Made by a program: the position numbers and the translations under genes. The notes under the pieces were generated by a model. That model saw only the letters and a program-made list of their open reading frames with translations. It did no database searches and was not told the origin of the DNA. This document shows positions 44,874 to 54,044 of a DNA stretch of 64,000 bases, piece by piece (the first letter of the stretch is position 1; each line of letters starts with the position of its first letter). The stretch covers positions 310,001-374,000 of the forward strand of contig JADKFU010000001.1 in assembly GCA_016717285.1 (NCBI GenBank). Reading direction: 5' to 3'. This DNA is from Chitinophagaceae bacterium. Its GTDB lineage: Bacteria; Bacteroidota; Bacteroidia; Chitinophagales; UBA10324.

Positions 44874-45533
44874 TTACTTCATGGTCAGGGTAAGCGTTAG
44901 TCCTCCACGCGCCACTCCCATAACCGGTGGAACATAAAAGGGTTGCACATTCATGCTTAAATCATCACTCACATCAAAGTGAAAAAGGTGTGCATCCACT
45001 ACGGCATCAATGATATTAAGCGCATAGATTCCGGCAGCGATGATTATGGAAAGGTCTGTATTATGGCGATAAATATTGCTCAACTCTGATAGCTGCGTGC
45101 TTTCATAAACATCTGTATAAATAGTTTGTGTACTGGTGATGTACCAGACATCAAAAGAACTTAAATTAGTGGCTGTGTCACCATCACCACGTAATTGATA
45201 GGTTTTTTGAAAATTGGAGTAGATCGTATAATTGTAATAGATGAAATAACCGGCTGTAGCCAGGCCTGCATAAATAATCGGAATCTTCCAGTATTTTTTA
45301 TTGTATGCCTGTCCCAATCCGGGTATAATGGCAGATGCAATTCCTGCTGCTTTGGGCGAATGTTCATCCGGAAAGAGGCGGAAAGTCTTCTGGCTTTTCA
45401 GGTTAGAAGCAGTATCCACTGGGGAGACTTGCAATGTATCCTGCGCCATAATTAAAGCATGGTTCGAAAAGAGCAGCAGTAAAAGCAGTGAAAGGAACTT
45501 TATGACAGAATATTTTATGAATGCTGATTTCAA
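44874..45533 (-). CDS. DUF5683 domain protein, exported or membrane-associated
   Basis: 219 residues from a TTG at 45533; no ATG is available between the upstream in-frame stop and the signal sequence. A signal peptide (FLSLLLLLLFSNHALIMAQ) is followed by the DUF5683 core: SPKAAGIASAIIPGLGQAYNKKYWKIPIIYAGLATAGYFI and a second helix-rich segment (AAGIYALNIIDAVVDAHLFHFDVS). The function is unknown, but the gene is regularly found between parB and dapB in this phylum, suggesting a cell-envelope or division-related role. Confidence 0.85.
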   Translation of the reverse strand: MKSAFIKYSVIKFLSLLLLLLFSNHALIMAQDTLQVSPVDTASNLKSQKTFRLFPDEHSPKAAGIASAIIPGLGQAYNKKYWKIPIIYAGLATAGYFIYYNYTIYSNFQKTYQLRGDGDTATNLSSFDVWYITSTQTIYTDVYESTQLSELSNIYRHNTDLSIIIAAGIYALNIIDAVVDAHLFHFDVSDDLSMNVQPFYVPPVMGVARGGLTLTLTMK

Positions 45534-45676
45534 TGCAGGGCTTCTTTATCAGAAAAGGAAACTATAACGCAAAGAAACGCAAAGAATTTTTTATGCTTGA
45601 AAGTGCCTTCGGAAGTAATAAGTTATTCCGGGTTGTATGGATGCAACACAACTTGAGTTTTTACCGGGAAAATAAT

Positions 45677-46549
45677 TCATTCGCCGAGTAATTCATAAAG
45701 CCGTTCAAGGTCGGTATCAGAAAAAAAGGAAATCACGATTTCACCTTTGCCAAGACGCTTTCTTTTAATAAGCACTTTAGTGGCAAGATGCGAAGCGATT
45801 TTTTCCTGGAGCCGTTGGTAAGCAGCAGGCAAAGTGGCTGATTTTTTGGTAATTGTTTTTCTTGTCTGTGTATAGTCACGTACAAGTGTTTCTACTGCCC
45901 TTACAGACAAATCATGCTTCATTGTTTCCTTAAAAATATGCAACTGTACCAATGGATCTTCTACGCTAATGATGGCACGCGCGTGCGCCATTGTAATCGA
46001 TTTGTTTTTTATTGACTGCTGTATTTCAGGTGGGAGCTTCAGCAGTCGTAAATAATTGGTAACCGTAGTGCGGTTCTTTCCTACTTTCTCTGCGAGGTCT
46101 TCCTGTTTCAGGTTACATTCATCGATTAATCGTTTATAGTTGATCGCGACTTCCATTGCATTGAGGTCTTCACGGTGCGTATTTTCAATTAACGCCATTT
46201 CCAGCATCTGTTCGTCATCGGCAGACCTGATAAAGGCCGGAATTTCCAGCAGGCCGGCTGTTTTTGCTGCGCGCAGGCGGCGTTCACCGGCGATCAACTG
46301 GTATTTTTTTACAGAAATTTTTCTAACAGTAATAGGTTGAATTACGCCATGTACTTTGATTGAACCTGCAAGCTCCTGCATAGCAGTTTCATCGAAATCA
46401 TGACGCGGCTGAAATGGATTCACCTCAATCTGATCGAGTTGAATATTGGAGGTGCTGCCAAGGATCGTGGCTTCATTGTTTACAGATGAATCCATATTCT
46501 CAAGCAGTGCACGAATGCCCTTTCCTAAATCTGGTCGTTTGTTAGTCAT
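45677..46549 (-). CDS. parB: Chromosome-partitioning protein ParB
   Basis: 290 residues from the ATG at 46549. The CTPase/ParB box is at about 30-110 (QLDQIEVNPFQPRHDFDET, VIQPITVRKI, YQLIAGERRLRAAKTAGL, ALIENTHREDLNAMEVA). The helix-turn-helix is EDLAEKVGKNRTTVTNYLRLLKLPPEIQQ. The C-terminal dimer domain is short. The start overlaps the parA stop by 8 bp, indicating translational coupling. No parS palindrome (TGTTTCACGTGAAACA-like) was seen in the window. Confidence 0.95.
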   Translation of the reverse strand: MTNKRPDLGKGIRALLENMDSSVNNEATILGSTSNIQLDQIEVNPFQPRHDFDETAMQELAGSIKVHGVIQPITVRKISVKKYQLIAGERRLRAAKTAGLLEIPAFIRSADDEQMLEMALIENTHREDLNAMEVAINYKRLIDECNLKQEDLAEKVGKNRTTVTNYLRLLKLPPEIQQSIKNKSITMAHARAIISVEDPLVQLHIFKETMKHDLSVRAVETLVRDYTQTRKTITKKSATLPAAYQRLQEKIASHLATKVLIKRKRLGKGEIVISFFSDTDLERLYELLGE

Positions 46550-47354
46550 GGTCAAATTCGATAATTTTTTCAGCGGACTTCATTTTCGTGCTGTCATTTT
46601 TCTGCAGTATTTCACGTGCAAGATTCAGATAGTTGATGGCCCCTTTACTTTCTGCATCGTACATGATCACCGATTTTCCGAAGCTGGGTGCTTCCCCTAA
46701 TCTGGTATTGCGATGAATGATCGTATCAAAAGCAAGATCACCGAAGTGCCGGCGTACTTCTTCCACCACCTGGTTGCTCAGTCGGAGACGGCTGTCATAC
46801 ATTGTTAATACTATACCTTCAATTTCAAGATCCGGATTCAGGCGTGTTTGAATAATCTTAATTGTATTCAGCAATTTACCAAGGCCTTCCAGTGCGAAGT
46901 ATTCGCATTGCACAGGCACCAGCACAGAATCGGCTGCAGTGAGCGCATTCACAGTAATTAATCCGAGTGAAGGAGAGCAGTCAATGATGATATAATCAAA
47001 TTGGTTTCTGATCTCCTCCAACACCTGGCGCATAATGCGTTCCCTGTTCGGATGATTAATCAATTCTATTTCTGCACCAACAAGATCGAGATGCGCAGGC
47101 ACCAGGAAAAGGTTGGGTGTTTGCGTTTTGAGCAGGATGTCTTTTATTTTCTGTTCTCCAATCAGGCATTCATAAATGCTGGTGGTAATATTCTTAGGGT
47201 CGAAACCGATTCCTGAAGTGGCATTTGACTGCGGATCGGCATCAATCAGCAGTGTTTTGTATTCCAAAACCGCAAGTGAAGAAGCCAGGTTAATGGCCGT
47301 GGTGGTTTTTCCCACACCGCCTTTTTGATTGGCTATGGCGATAACTTTTCCCAT
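46542..47354 (-). CDS. parA: Chromosome-partitioning ATPase ParA (Soj)
   Basis: 270 residues. Deviant Walker A motif AIANQKGGVGKTTTAINLA with the signature Lys, then LLIDADPQSNATSGIGF and DYIIIDCSPSLGLITVNAL. It works with ParB and parS in origin segregation. First gene of the parAB-DUF5683-dapB-lepB block. A TACCTTTG promoter element lies at 47404-47411 (minus), about 50 bp upstream. Confidence 0.96.
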   Translation of the reverse strand: MGKVIAIANQKGGVGKTTTAINLASSLAVLEYKTLLIDADPQSNATSGIGFDPKNITTSIYECLIGEQKIKDILLKTQTPNLFLVPAHLDLVGAEIELINHPNRERIMRQVLEEIRNQFDYIIIDCSPSLGLITVNALTAADSVLVPVQCEYFALEGLGKLLNTIKIIQTRLNPDLEIEGIVLTMYDSRLRLSNQVVEEVRRHFGDLAFDTIIHRNTRLGEAPSFGKSVIMYDAESKGAINYLNLAREILQKNDSTKMKSAEKIIEFDHD

Positions 47355-47403
47355 GTATAAGAAGATTTCAATGGGTCATTATTCCCGACGGGAGACCTCT
47401 TGT

Positions 47404-47411
47404 CAAAGGTA
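47404..47411 (-). promoter_or_regulatory. -7 promoter element of parA
   Basis: The minus strand reads TACCTTTG, a match to TAnnTTTG, giving a leader of roughly 40 nt before the parA ATG. The -33 element is not clear. Confidence 0.4.
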
Positions 47412-47507
47412 CAATTATGATGATGGAAGAGTGGAATCAGGATTGAAAGTTATACACAGGTTGCGCCATTTGCAAGTTAGTATTTTATACGTTCCGCAGA
47501 AATCAAG

Positions 47508-47570
47508 TACCGGCTTGCAAAGTTTTGTGTGCAAAATATTCCAACACTTTACAAGCCGGTGATTATTTTT
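47508..47570 (+). terminator. Hairpin with T-run on the plus strand, no obvious plus-strand gene upstream
   Basis: Arms ACCGGCTTGCAAAG (47508-47521) and CTTTACAAGCCGGT (47547-47560) pair with one mismatch around a 25-base loop and are followed by GATTATTTTTTTTAC. It sits just past the stop of the minus-strand TonB receptor. The T-run is oriented for plus-strand transcription although no plus-strand gene precedes it. Confidence 0.5.
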
Positions 47571-47574
47571 TTTA

Positions 47575-50178
47575 CTAAAACTTTAAGCCAATTTTCGCGA
47601 AAAGAAATGTACCATCAAAACCCATTTGCACTGCATCCCAGGCTCCACCGGTTTCTGTTTCATAAGGATCGTAATAATCAGGATAAGTATTGAAGAGGTT
47701 CACTGCTCCAATGTTCACTGAGATATTGTCAGTGATGTTGTAACCAAGCGTCAGATCAACAGTAAACTTCATGTCGTAAGTGTAAGGCTTGGGGTCATAA
47801 TCATAAAATGTCAATGGCGCCCATTCATTAATGTGGAGGTTAGCAGTAAAGTCTTTGTGTTGATACGCTATACCTAAGTTAAATTTGGTGGGCGGCGCAG
47901 AATTCACGAGGAATGCACTGTCGCGTTGCCCGAAATAAGAATCTTCTTTTCCCTCCAGCAATCCGCTGGTGTTTACTGCATCTACTTCCATTTTATTGAT
48001 ATTGCTCACGAAAGAAAACGAAAGCCGATCATTATTCCCTAAACGCATTGAATAATTCAATACCACGTCAAGTCCGAAGGTTGTAGTATTTACTGCATTT
48101 GTAAAAAATTGTGCTGCCGTTACATTCAAAGCATCCAGTGTAGGACCAATGATCGGATCGCTGTTATCAAACTGTCCGGTAAGTACGATGCGGTCATTTA
48201 TTTTTACATAATAGCCATCAACCGTAGCTGTAAATCCCTGGCCATTGCTCGCAGTAAATCCAAGACTTCCTGTTAATGCTGTCTCTTCTTTGAGAGGTGG
48301 AATGCCAAGCGCCTCCGTAATAGGGTCAACATTATTGGCGATTACCGCGTCAAAAATTTTTCCATTTTGAACATTCGTAAATGTCTGGTTGAAATAAACC
48401 TGTGCAAGTGAAGGAGCGCGGAATCCTGTACTTACAGATCCTCTCAATGCGAAGTTACTTGTAAAAGCATATCGGGCTGCGAGCTTACCATTGATGGTAC
48501 CACCGAAATCGCTGTAATTCTCAGCACGGATAGCGGCATCCAACATAAAGTCATCAGTAAGATCTAACTCTACATCAGCATAACCTCCGATATTAGTTCT
48601 GTTTTCATTCACTTCATTTGCGGGACGGAAACCTGGAAATCCCTGAGAACCGCCTGGACGAAATGTTGTATCGTTGGTTTCTTCATCAATAGAAAAAATT
48701 ACGGGACCGTATGTTTGCCAGGATCCTTCTTCACCAGCAAAAATCTGGTAATTCTCCGAACGGAATTCTCCTCCAAAAGCGATGTTTAATCCACTCATAA
48801 CGTCTTTGTAAAAGCGGCTTGCATCAAGTGTAATTGTGTTTTGCGAAAGTTGAGTTCCACCATCGTCGAATGATGTTGGAGAGGCATCAACTAAAGAAGC
48901 ATTCAGAGTATGATCGCCGTAGAAATGAAATTTATTGGAACCGTATGCATCGCTCAGATCAAATTTCCATTCTCCCAGCCGGGTGCGGATACCAACCGCT
49001 GAAGTGAGATCACCAATTTTTGATTGAATGATGGGATCAAATCCATCCGGGTAAATGCTGATCACATTTCGTGCATCATCAGCCACACGAGTGAATGCGA
49101 ATGCATCTGTCTTACGATAATTGTAACCACCGAATGCATACACATCTGTTTTGTCGCTGAGCGGAATTTCAAGGTTTGCCATAAAGCCCGCACCCTGAGC
49201 GGCAGCTTCACCAAATTCATTTCTTACATCAGTATTACCGGGATACCAGTCTGCAGGAATATTTGCGCGATTGGTATGGCCGCTGTTCTGATAATCTCCG
49301 GAAAGATTAAGATACCCGTTTTTCGCAATCTTAAAACCATAATTGGCGCCTAAAGTAATTTTTCCTCCGTCAAAACTTTTATCATCAAAGCGGTATTTCG
49401 CAAGGTTGGCACCTCCACTCGCATTGCCGGTAAATTCTCCGGTAGATTTTTTCAATACAATATTAATTACACCTGCTATCGCATCAGAACCATATTGCGC
49501 GGATGCGCCATCGCGCAGAATTTCGATGTGATCAATAGATGAAATGGGAATAGCATTCAGATCGCTTCCGGTATTACCCCGGCCACGTGTTCCATAAATA
49601 TTTATCAATGATGATTGATGCTGACGCTTGCCATTAATGAGCACCAGCGTTTGATCAGGACCTAAACCTCGCAATGTTGCAGGATCGGTATGATCAGCAC
49701 CATCTGATCCTGATTGCTTGTTGGCATTAAAAGAAGGTGCGAGGTAATGAAGCAATTGATTTACATCAAGCTGTCCCATTTCGTTGGAAATTTTTTTCAG
49801 ATCAATGTAATCAACAGGAACCGGCGTATTGGTTATAGAACGATTGAGAGAGCGGCTGCCTACTACTTCAATCGCAGCCAGTTCTGTGGCAGCGTCATTC
49901 ATAATTACGTCAAGGCTTGTTGAACCGGTAATCGCAATTTCCTGAGGTGCATAACCTATGTAACTGAAGACAATTGATGCAGGAAGTTTTTTTATGATAA
50001 TTGAGTAGCTTCCGTTTTCATCGCTATAAGCTCCATTAGTTGAACCTTTTTCCGCGATGGTTACGCCTGTTAGTGTCTCATTGTTTTTATCGGTAATTTT
50101 TCCTGTTACAGTAGTCTGTGCAAAAGAAAGAAGATTACCAGAGACTATGACAAGCAGCAGTAGTAAGAGTTTTTTCAT
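47575..50178 (-). CDS. TonB-dependent outer-membrane receptor
   Basis: 867 residues. Signal peptide (MKKLLLLLLVIVSGNLLSFAQ), carboxypeptidase-regulatory-like domain (TVTGKITDKNNETLTGVTIAEKGS ... FSYIGYAPQEI), and a plug domain (LVLINGKRQHQSSLINIYG, PISSIDHIEILRDGASAQYGSDAIAGVINIVLKK). The 22-strand barrel ends in the aromatic residue of FLFAKIGLKF. The architecture is that of a TonB-driven importer of siderophores, vitamins or oligomers. The substrate is unknown; no SusD partner is adjacent. Confidence 0.94.
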   Translation of the reverse strand: MKKLLLLLLVIVSGNLLSFAQTTVTGKITDKNNETLTGVTIAEKGSTNGAYSDENGSYSIIIKKLPASIVFSYIGYAPQEIAITGSTSLDVIMNDAATELAAIEVVGSRSLNRSITNTPVPVDYIDLKKISNEMGQLDVNQLLHYLAPSFNANKQSGSDGADHTDPATLRGLGPDQTLVLINGKRQHQSSLINIYGTRGRGNTGSDLNAIPISSIDHIEILRDGASAQYGSDAIAGVINIVLKKSTGEFTGNASGGANLAKYRFDDKSFDGGKITLGANYGFKIAKNGYLNLSGDYQNSGHTNRANIPADWYPGNTDVRNEFGEAAAQGAGFMANLEIPLSDKTDVYAFGGYNYRKTDAFAFTRVADDARNVISIYPDGFDPIIQSKIGDLTSAVGIRTRLGEWKFDLSDAYGSNKFHFYGDHTLNASLVDASPTSFDDGGTQLSQNTITLDASRFYKDVMSGLNIAFGGEFRSENYQIFAGEEGSWQTYGPVIFSIDEETNDTTFRPGGSQGFPGFRPANEVNENRTNIGGYADVELDLTDDFMLDAAIRAENYSDFGGTINGKLAARYAFTSNFALRGSVSTGFRAPSLAQVYFNQTFTNVQNGKIFDAVIANNVDPITEALGIPPLKEETALTGSLGFTASNGQGFTATVDGYYVKINDRIVLTGQFDNSDPIIGPTLDALNVTAAQFFTNAVNTTTFGLDVVLNYSMRLGNNDRLSFSFVSNINKMEVDAVNTSGLLEGKEDSYFGQRDSAFLVNSAPPTKFNLGIAYQHKDFTANLHINEWAPLTFYDYDPKPYTYDMKFTVDLTLGYNITDNISVNIGAVNLFNTYPDYYDPYETETGGAWDAVQMGFDGTFLFAKIGLKF

Positions 50179-50343
50179 GAGTATTTTTTTTGATGGAAGA
50201 GTAATGTAGGAGATTTGTAAATTGTCGTTAATAATAGGGACAATTTTTTAATAACATACTTTTCAACATAGAAGATGTCCATTTTTATCAGGTATTCTTT
50301 CTCAACAATTTAAATGACGAATGGCAATAATAAACCTGACCAT

Positions 50344-50817
50344 TCAGGTTTGCTGCAAATACGCCTGGATCATTTTTGCCACCAGCTTATCAATTGAAAA
50401 AGTAAGTAAATCTGGTTGAAAATTTCCGGCAGCAATCCATCGAAAAGATTCCGCCCCATCTTTCTCTTCCGCAAAATCAAAAGGAAGTGCGGATATTTTG
50501 ATTCCCATTTTCTCCAGAGGTTTGACCCGGTAGTAAATACTGATTACCTGTTTTGCGTTATCAAAAGCAGATATTTGATAAAAATCTGTCGTATAAAAAT
50601 GTTCAGTTACTTCAATACGCTGGTTTAATTCCTCTCTCCATTCACGAACCAGGCAATCCCGTGTTCCTTCACCCAATTCCAATCCACCTCCCGGGAATTT
50701 GGTAAACCGCCGGCCATTTTGAAATTCATCTGCAACCAGTACGCCCATTGATTCATCTAACAGGATACCGTAAACCCTGATAGTGAATTGTGTTGGAAGA
50801 TCAGATAGATTGTTCAT
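50344..50817 (-). CDS. NUDIX hydrolase
   Basis: 157 residues. The Nudix box is GGGLELGEGTRDCLVREWREEL (about residues 42-63), matching G-x5-E-x7-REUxEE. N-terminal beta strands carry QFTIRVYGILLDESMGVLVAD. It hydrolyses a nucleoside diphosphate linked to some other group, with metal ligands in the Nudix helix; the substrate cannot be told. It is a single gene facing away from the SusC gene. Confidence 0.9.
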   Translation of the reverse strand: MNNLSDLPTQFTIRVYGILLDESMGVLVADEFQNGRRFTKFPGGGLELGEGTRDCLVREWREELNQRIEVTEHFYTTDFYQISAFDNAKQVISIYYRVKPLEKMGIKISALPFDFAEEKDGAESFRWIAAGNFQPDLLTFSIDKLVAKMIQAYLQQT

Positions 50818-51027
50818 GCTTTACAAACAAAGATAGTAATGAGCGAATAAAACGGTGAAAGCATAGACCGGGATAATTCCATAAACAGTCTATTATTCAA
50901 TCAATATTTAGATACCGGATTGTTCTCAAATGAGGTCATTTGTAAAGACACTGTATATATCTTTTAAGCTAATTTTTTCAATCCAATTAATTTTTTACTA
51001 CAATTGTTACACTAAAACCAAACGCGC

Positions 51028-54024
51028 ATGAAACAAATTATTTACAAGCTATGCGTCACTCTGATTGCAATACCTGCGTTTTGCAATGCTGTATTTGCAC
51101 AGTTTGACGTCAACGGCACCGTTACCAGTAACAAGGGCGAACAGCTCATTGGAGTAACCGTATCCGTTAAAAATACCAATACCGGTGCTGTGACTGATGA
51201 AAATGGATATTATACAATCCATGTTTCAGGGTCATCTGCCACCCTTATTTATTCTTACCTGGGTTTCCGGACTCAGGAAAAACAAGTGACAACAGGAGGT
51301 ACTATAAATGTCGCTCTTGAAGAAACCAACACAGAACTTGATGAAGTAATTGTGTCCGGCTTGGCAACTAACGTAAAACGGACGAACTCGGCAAATGCTG
51401 TGGCATCTATTTCTGCAAAGCAACTTACAGGTATCACCACGCAATCAACATTGGATGCTGCGATCTACGGTAAGTTTACAGGAGCACAAATAACACAGAG
51501 TTCAGGTGCGCCAGGAGGCGGAATTGGAATTAGAATGAGAGGTATTACATCTATCAATGCTCCGGCGCAGCCGTTGTTTATAGTAGATGGTGTTTATGTT
51601 GATAATTCATCTATTGCAGCAGGACTTAATACTATATCCAATGCAGCAGGTGGTGGAAACACGGCAGTGTTTGATCAGGATAATGCATCCAACCGTATTG
51701 CAGATATAGATCCGGGAGATATTGAAACCATAGAAATTTTAAAAGGTGCTTCTGCTGCAGCTATTTACGGCTCAAGAGCTTCGTCAGGTGTGGTGATTAT
51801 TACCACCAAACGTGGCAAGAATGCAATTAAGGACCATGCTAATGTTGAGTTCTCGCAGAGCGTGGGATTTCAAACTATGCTCAACCCCCAGGGAACACGT
51901 GAATGGGATGCAGACAAAGTAGCAAGTAGCTTTGGAGAAGGTGAAGTTCAAAATTTTCTTGATGCAGAATCCACCAATACCCTGCACGATTACGAACAGG
52001 AATTGTATGGAAACACCGGTTTTCTTTCTGATACACGTCTTTCATTCGCAAATGCAACTGATAAATCTTCATTTTATGCAAGCATTTCTCACAAAGCCGA
52101 AGATGGCATTGTAGAAAATACCGGCTATAACAAAACCAGTATTCGTCTGAATCTTGACCATAAGGTAAGTGAGCGCATTGATCTCGCAGTAAGCACTAAT
52201 TATGTTAAAAGCTCTGCTGATCGCGGATATTTTAACAATGATAATACCAGCACCACGATGGGTATTTCATTTGCCGGAACTCCTTCATGGGCACAATTGC
52301 AGGCCGATGAAGAAGGGAATTATCCGGATAACCCGTACAGCGCTGCTAATTTTTTGCAAACACGAGACCTGATGACCAATAATGAAGCGGTTGACAGGTT
52401 TATCGGAGGTGCTAACCTTACGACAAAGATTGTAACGAATGAACGTCATTCACTAAAGTTGATTCTGAATGGAGGACTGGATGCCTATACATTCAAAACC
52501 ACAGCGATATTTCCAAAAGAATTGCAATTCGAAAAGAATGGTAATGGTACCAATGGTGCTTCTATACAAGGTACTACTACCAGCTTCAATGATAATGAAT
52601 CTGCGTTCCTGGTGTATTCGTTGTTTCCGGCGGCAGGCGGATTCAATTTACGCGCGCAAGCAGGTTTAACACGTGAAAGTTTCGACCGCAATACAATGAT
52701 AGCAACGGCCACTCAGTTGATTGGTTCTCAAACCAATGTCAGTCAGGCTGGTGCAGTGGACATGTACCAATTTAGAAGCAAGCAGCTTGATTTGGGCGGC
52801 TTCGGTCAGTTAGAATTTAATTTCAATGATAAGCTGATTCTCACTGCTGGTCTCAGGGGCGATAAATCATCGAACAACGGAGACCCGAACAAACTTTACT
52901 ATTACCCAAAAGCCTCAGCAGCTATCAACTTAACTGAGTTTGCTTTCTGGAATTCTGATGGCATGAACCAGTTTAAATTGAGAATTGCCTATGGCCAGTC
53001 AGGTAACTTCGCTCCGTTCGGATCGGCATTTACTTCATTGGGCAGCACAATTATTGAAGGTACAGCAGGTTCATTAATCAACACTACTCAAGGTAATAAT
53101 GAGGTGGGACCTGAGCGTCAGAGTGAATTGGAATTCGGAACTGATCTTGGATTTCTTGATAGCCGCATAACCGTTGAAGCAACTTACTACATTAAGAATG
53201 TATCAGATCTTTTGTTGATTTCTCTGGTTCCGGCATCAACAGGCTACGTGAATAAAGTTACCAATGCTGCAGAGTTGAGGAACAAAGGGCTTGAGCTTGG
53301 ATTAGGTATTGATATTATTAAGAAAGCAGATTTCAATTGGTTCAATCAAACTAACTTCTGGTTTAACCGATCCGAAATTACCAAGCTGGATATTCCATCT
53401 TATGCCGTAGGTTCTTTCGGAGCAACCCTTGGAACATTTTATATTGAAGAAGGCGCCAGTGCCACACAAATTGTTGGTATAGGTGATCCATCCGGAAAGG
53501 ATACTTCTGATAATGGCCTGGTAGTTTGGGGAGATGCTGAACCTGATTTTCAGATTTCCTTTAATGAAAATCTCACATGGAAAAACTGGGAACTTGCATT
53601 TGTACTGCACTGGAAACAGGGCGGCGACAACGTGAACCTTACAACGCTGCTGACTGACATTTTCGGAACAAGTCCTGACTTTGATGATGTAAACCTTGAT
53701 CCGGCAGGAGCTACTCCAAACGGACCGTACCGTCTTGGTCTTTTGGGTTCTTCGGCAGAAGTATTTGTGCAGGATGCCAGCTATGTAAGATTGCGTGAAG
53801 TGGGTCTTTACTACACCTTTGGTGATCTCAGTACCAAAACAAATAATACGCTTCAATCGGTGAAGGTGGGGCTTTCAGCTTACAACGCATTGAACTTCTT
53901 TAAATACCCGAGTTACGATCCTGAAGTTTCTAACTTCGGCAGAAACGGAATCTCCAGTGGTGTGGAAGTTAATCCTTTCCCTTCTGCGAAAAGATTTTAT
54001 GCATCTGTTACCCTTAATTTCTAA
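51028..54024 (+). CDS. SusC-like TonB-dependent receptor
   Basis: 998 residues. Signal peptide (about 1-25), CarboxypepD_reg-like domain (VNGTVTSNKGEQLIGVTVSVKNTNTG ... YSYLGFRTQEKQV), SusC-specific plug signatures (GIRMRGITSINAPAQPLFIVDGVYVD, IETIEILKGASAAAIYGSRASSGVVIITTKRG), and an outer-membrane barrel ending in FYASVTLNF. It forms an operon with the SusD-like gene 20 bp downstream. Together they form a lidded outer-membrane importer, usually for glycans or peptides. No degradative enzyme lies next to them, so the substrate is open. Confidence 0.96.
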   Translation: MKQIIYKLCVTLIAIPAFCNAVFAQFDVNGTVTSNKGEQLIGVTVSVKNTNTGAVTDENGYYTIHVSGSSATLIYSYLGFRTQEKQVTTGGTINVALEETNTELDEVIVSGLATNVKRTNSANAVASISAKQLTGITTQSTLDAAIYGKFTGAQITQSSGAPGGGIGIRMRGITSINAPAQPLFIVDGVYVDNSSIAAGLNTISNAAGGGNTAVFDQDNASNRIADIDPGDIETIEILKGASAAAIYGSRASSGVVIITTKRGKNAIKDHANVEFSQSVGFQTMLNPQGTREWDADKVASSFGEGEVQNFLDAESTNTLHDYEQELYGNTGFLSDTRLSFANATDKSSFYASISHKAEDGIVENTGYNKTSIRLNLDHKVSERIDLAVSTNYVKSSADRGYFNNDNTSTTMGISFAGTPSWAQLQADEEGNYPDNPYSAANFLQTRDLMTNNEAVDRFIGGANLTTKIVTNERHSLKLILNGGLDAYTFKTTAIFPKELQFEKNGNGTNGASIQGTTTSFNDNESAFLVYSLFPAAGGFNLRAQAGLTRESFDRNTMIATATQLIGSQTNVSQAGAVDMYQFRSKQLDLGGFGQLEFNFNDKLILTAGLRGDKSSNNGDPNKLYYYPKASAAINLTEFAFWNSDGMNQFKLRIAYGQSGNFAPFGSAFTSLGSTIIEGTAGSLINTTQGNNEVGPERQSELEFGTDLGFLDSRITVEATYYIKNVSDLLLISLVPASTGYVNKVTNAAELRNKGLELGLGIDIIKKADFNWFNQTNFWFNRSEITKLDIPSYAVGSFGATLGTFYIEEGASATQIVGIGDPSGKDTSDNGLVVWGDAEPDFQISFNENLTWKNWELAFVLHWKQGGDNVNLTTLLTDIFGTSPDFDDVNLDPAGATPNGPYRLGLLGSSAEVFVQDASYVRLREVGLYYTFGDLSTKTNNTLQSVKVGLSAYNALNFFKYPSYDPEVSNFGRNGISSGVEVNPFPSAKRFYASVTLNF

Positions 54025-54044
54025 TCAGTTAAAAATTTCAGCAC

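Noticed and set aside
47450..47458. A single DnaA-box-like TTATACACA near parA, hinting at an origin of replication
   Set aside because: Only one box, no cluster and no AT-rich unwinding element; parAB genes need not lie at the origin.
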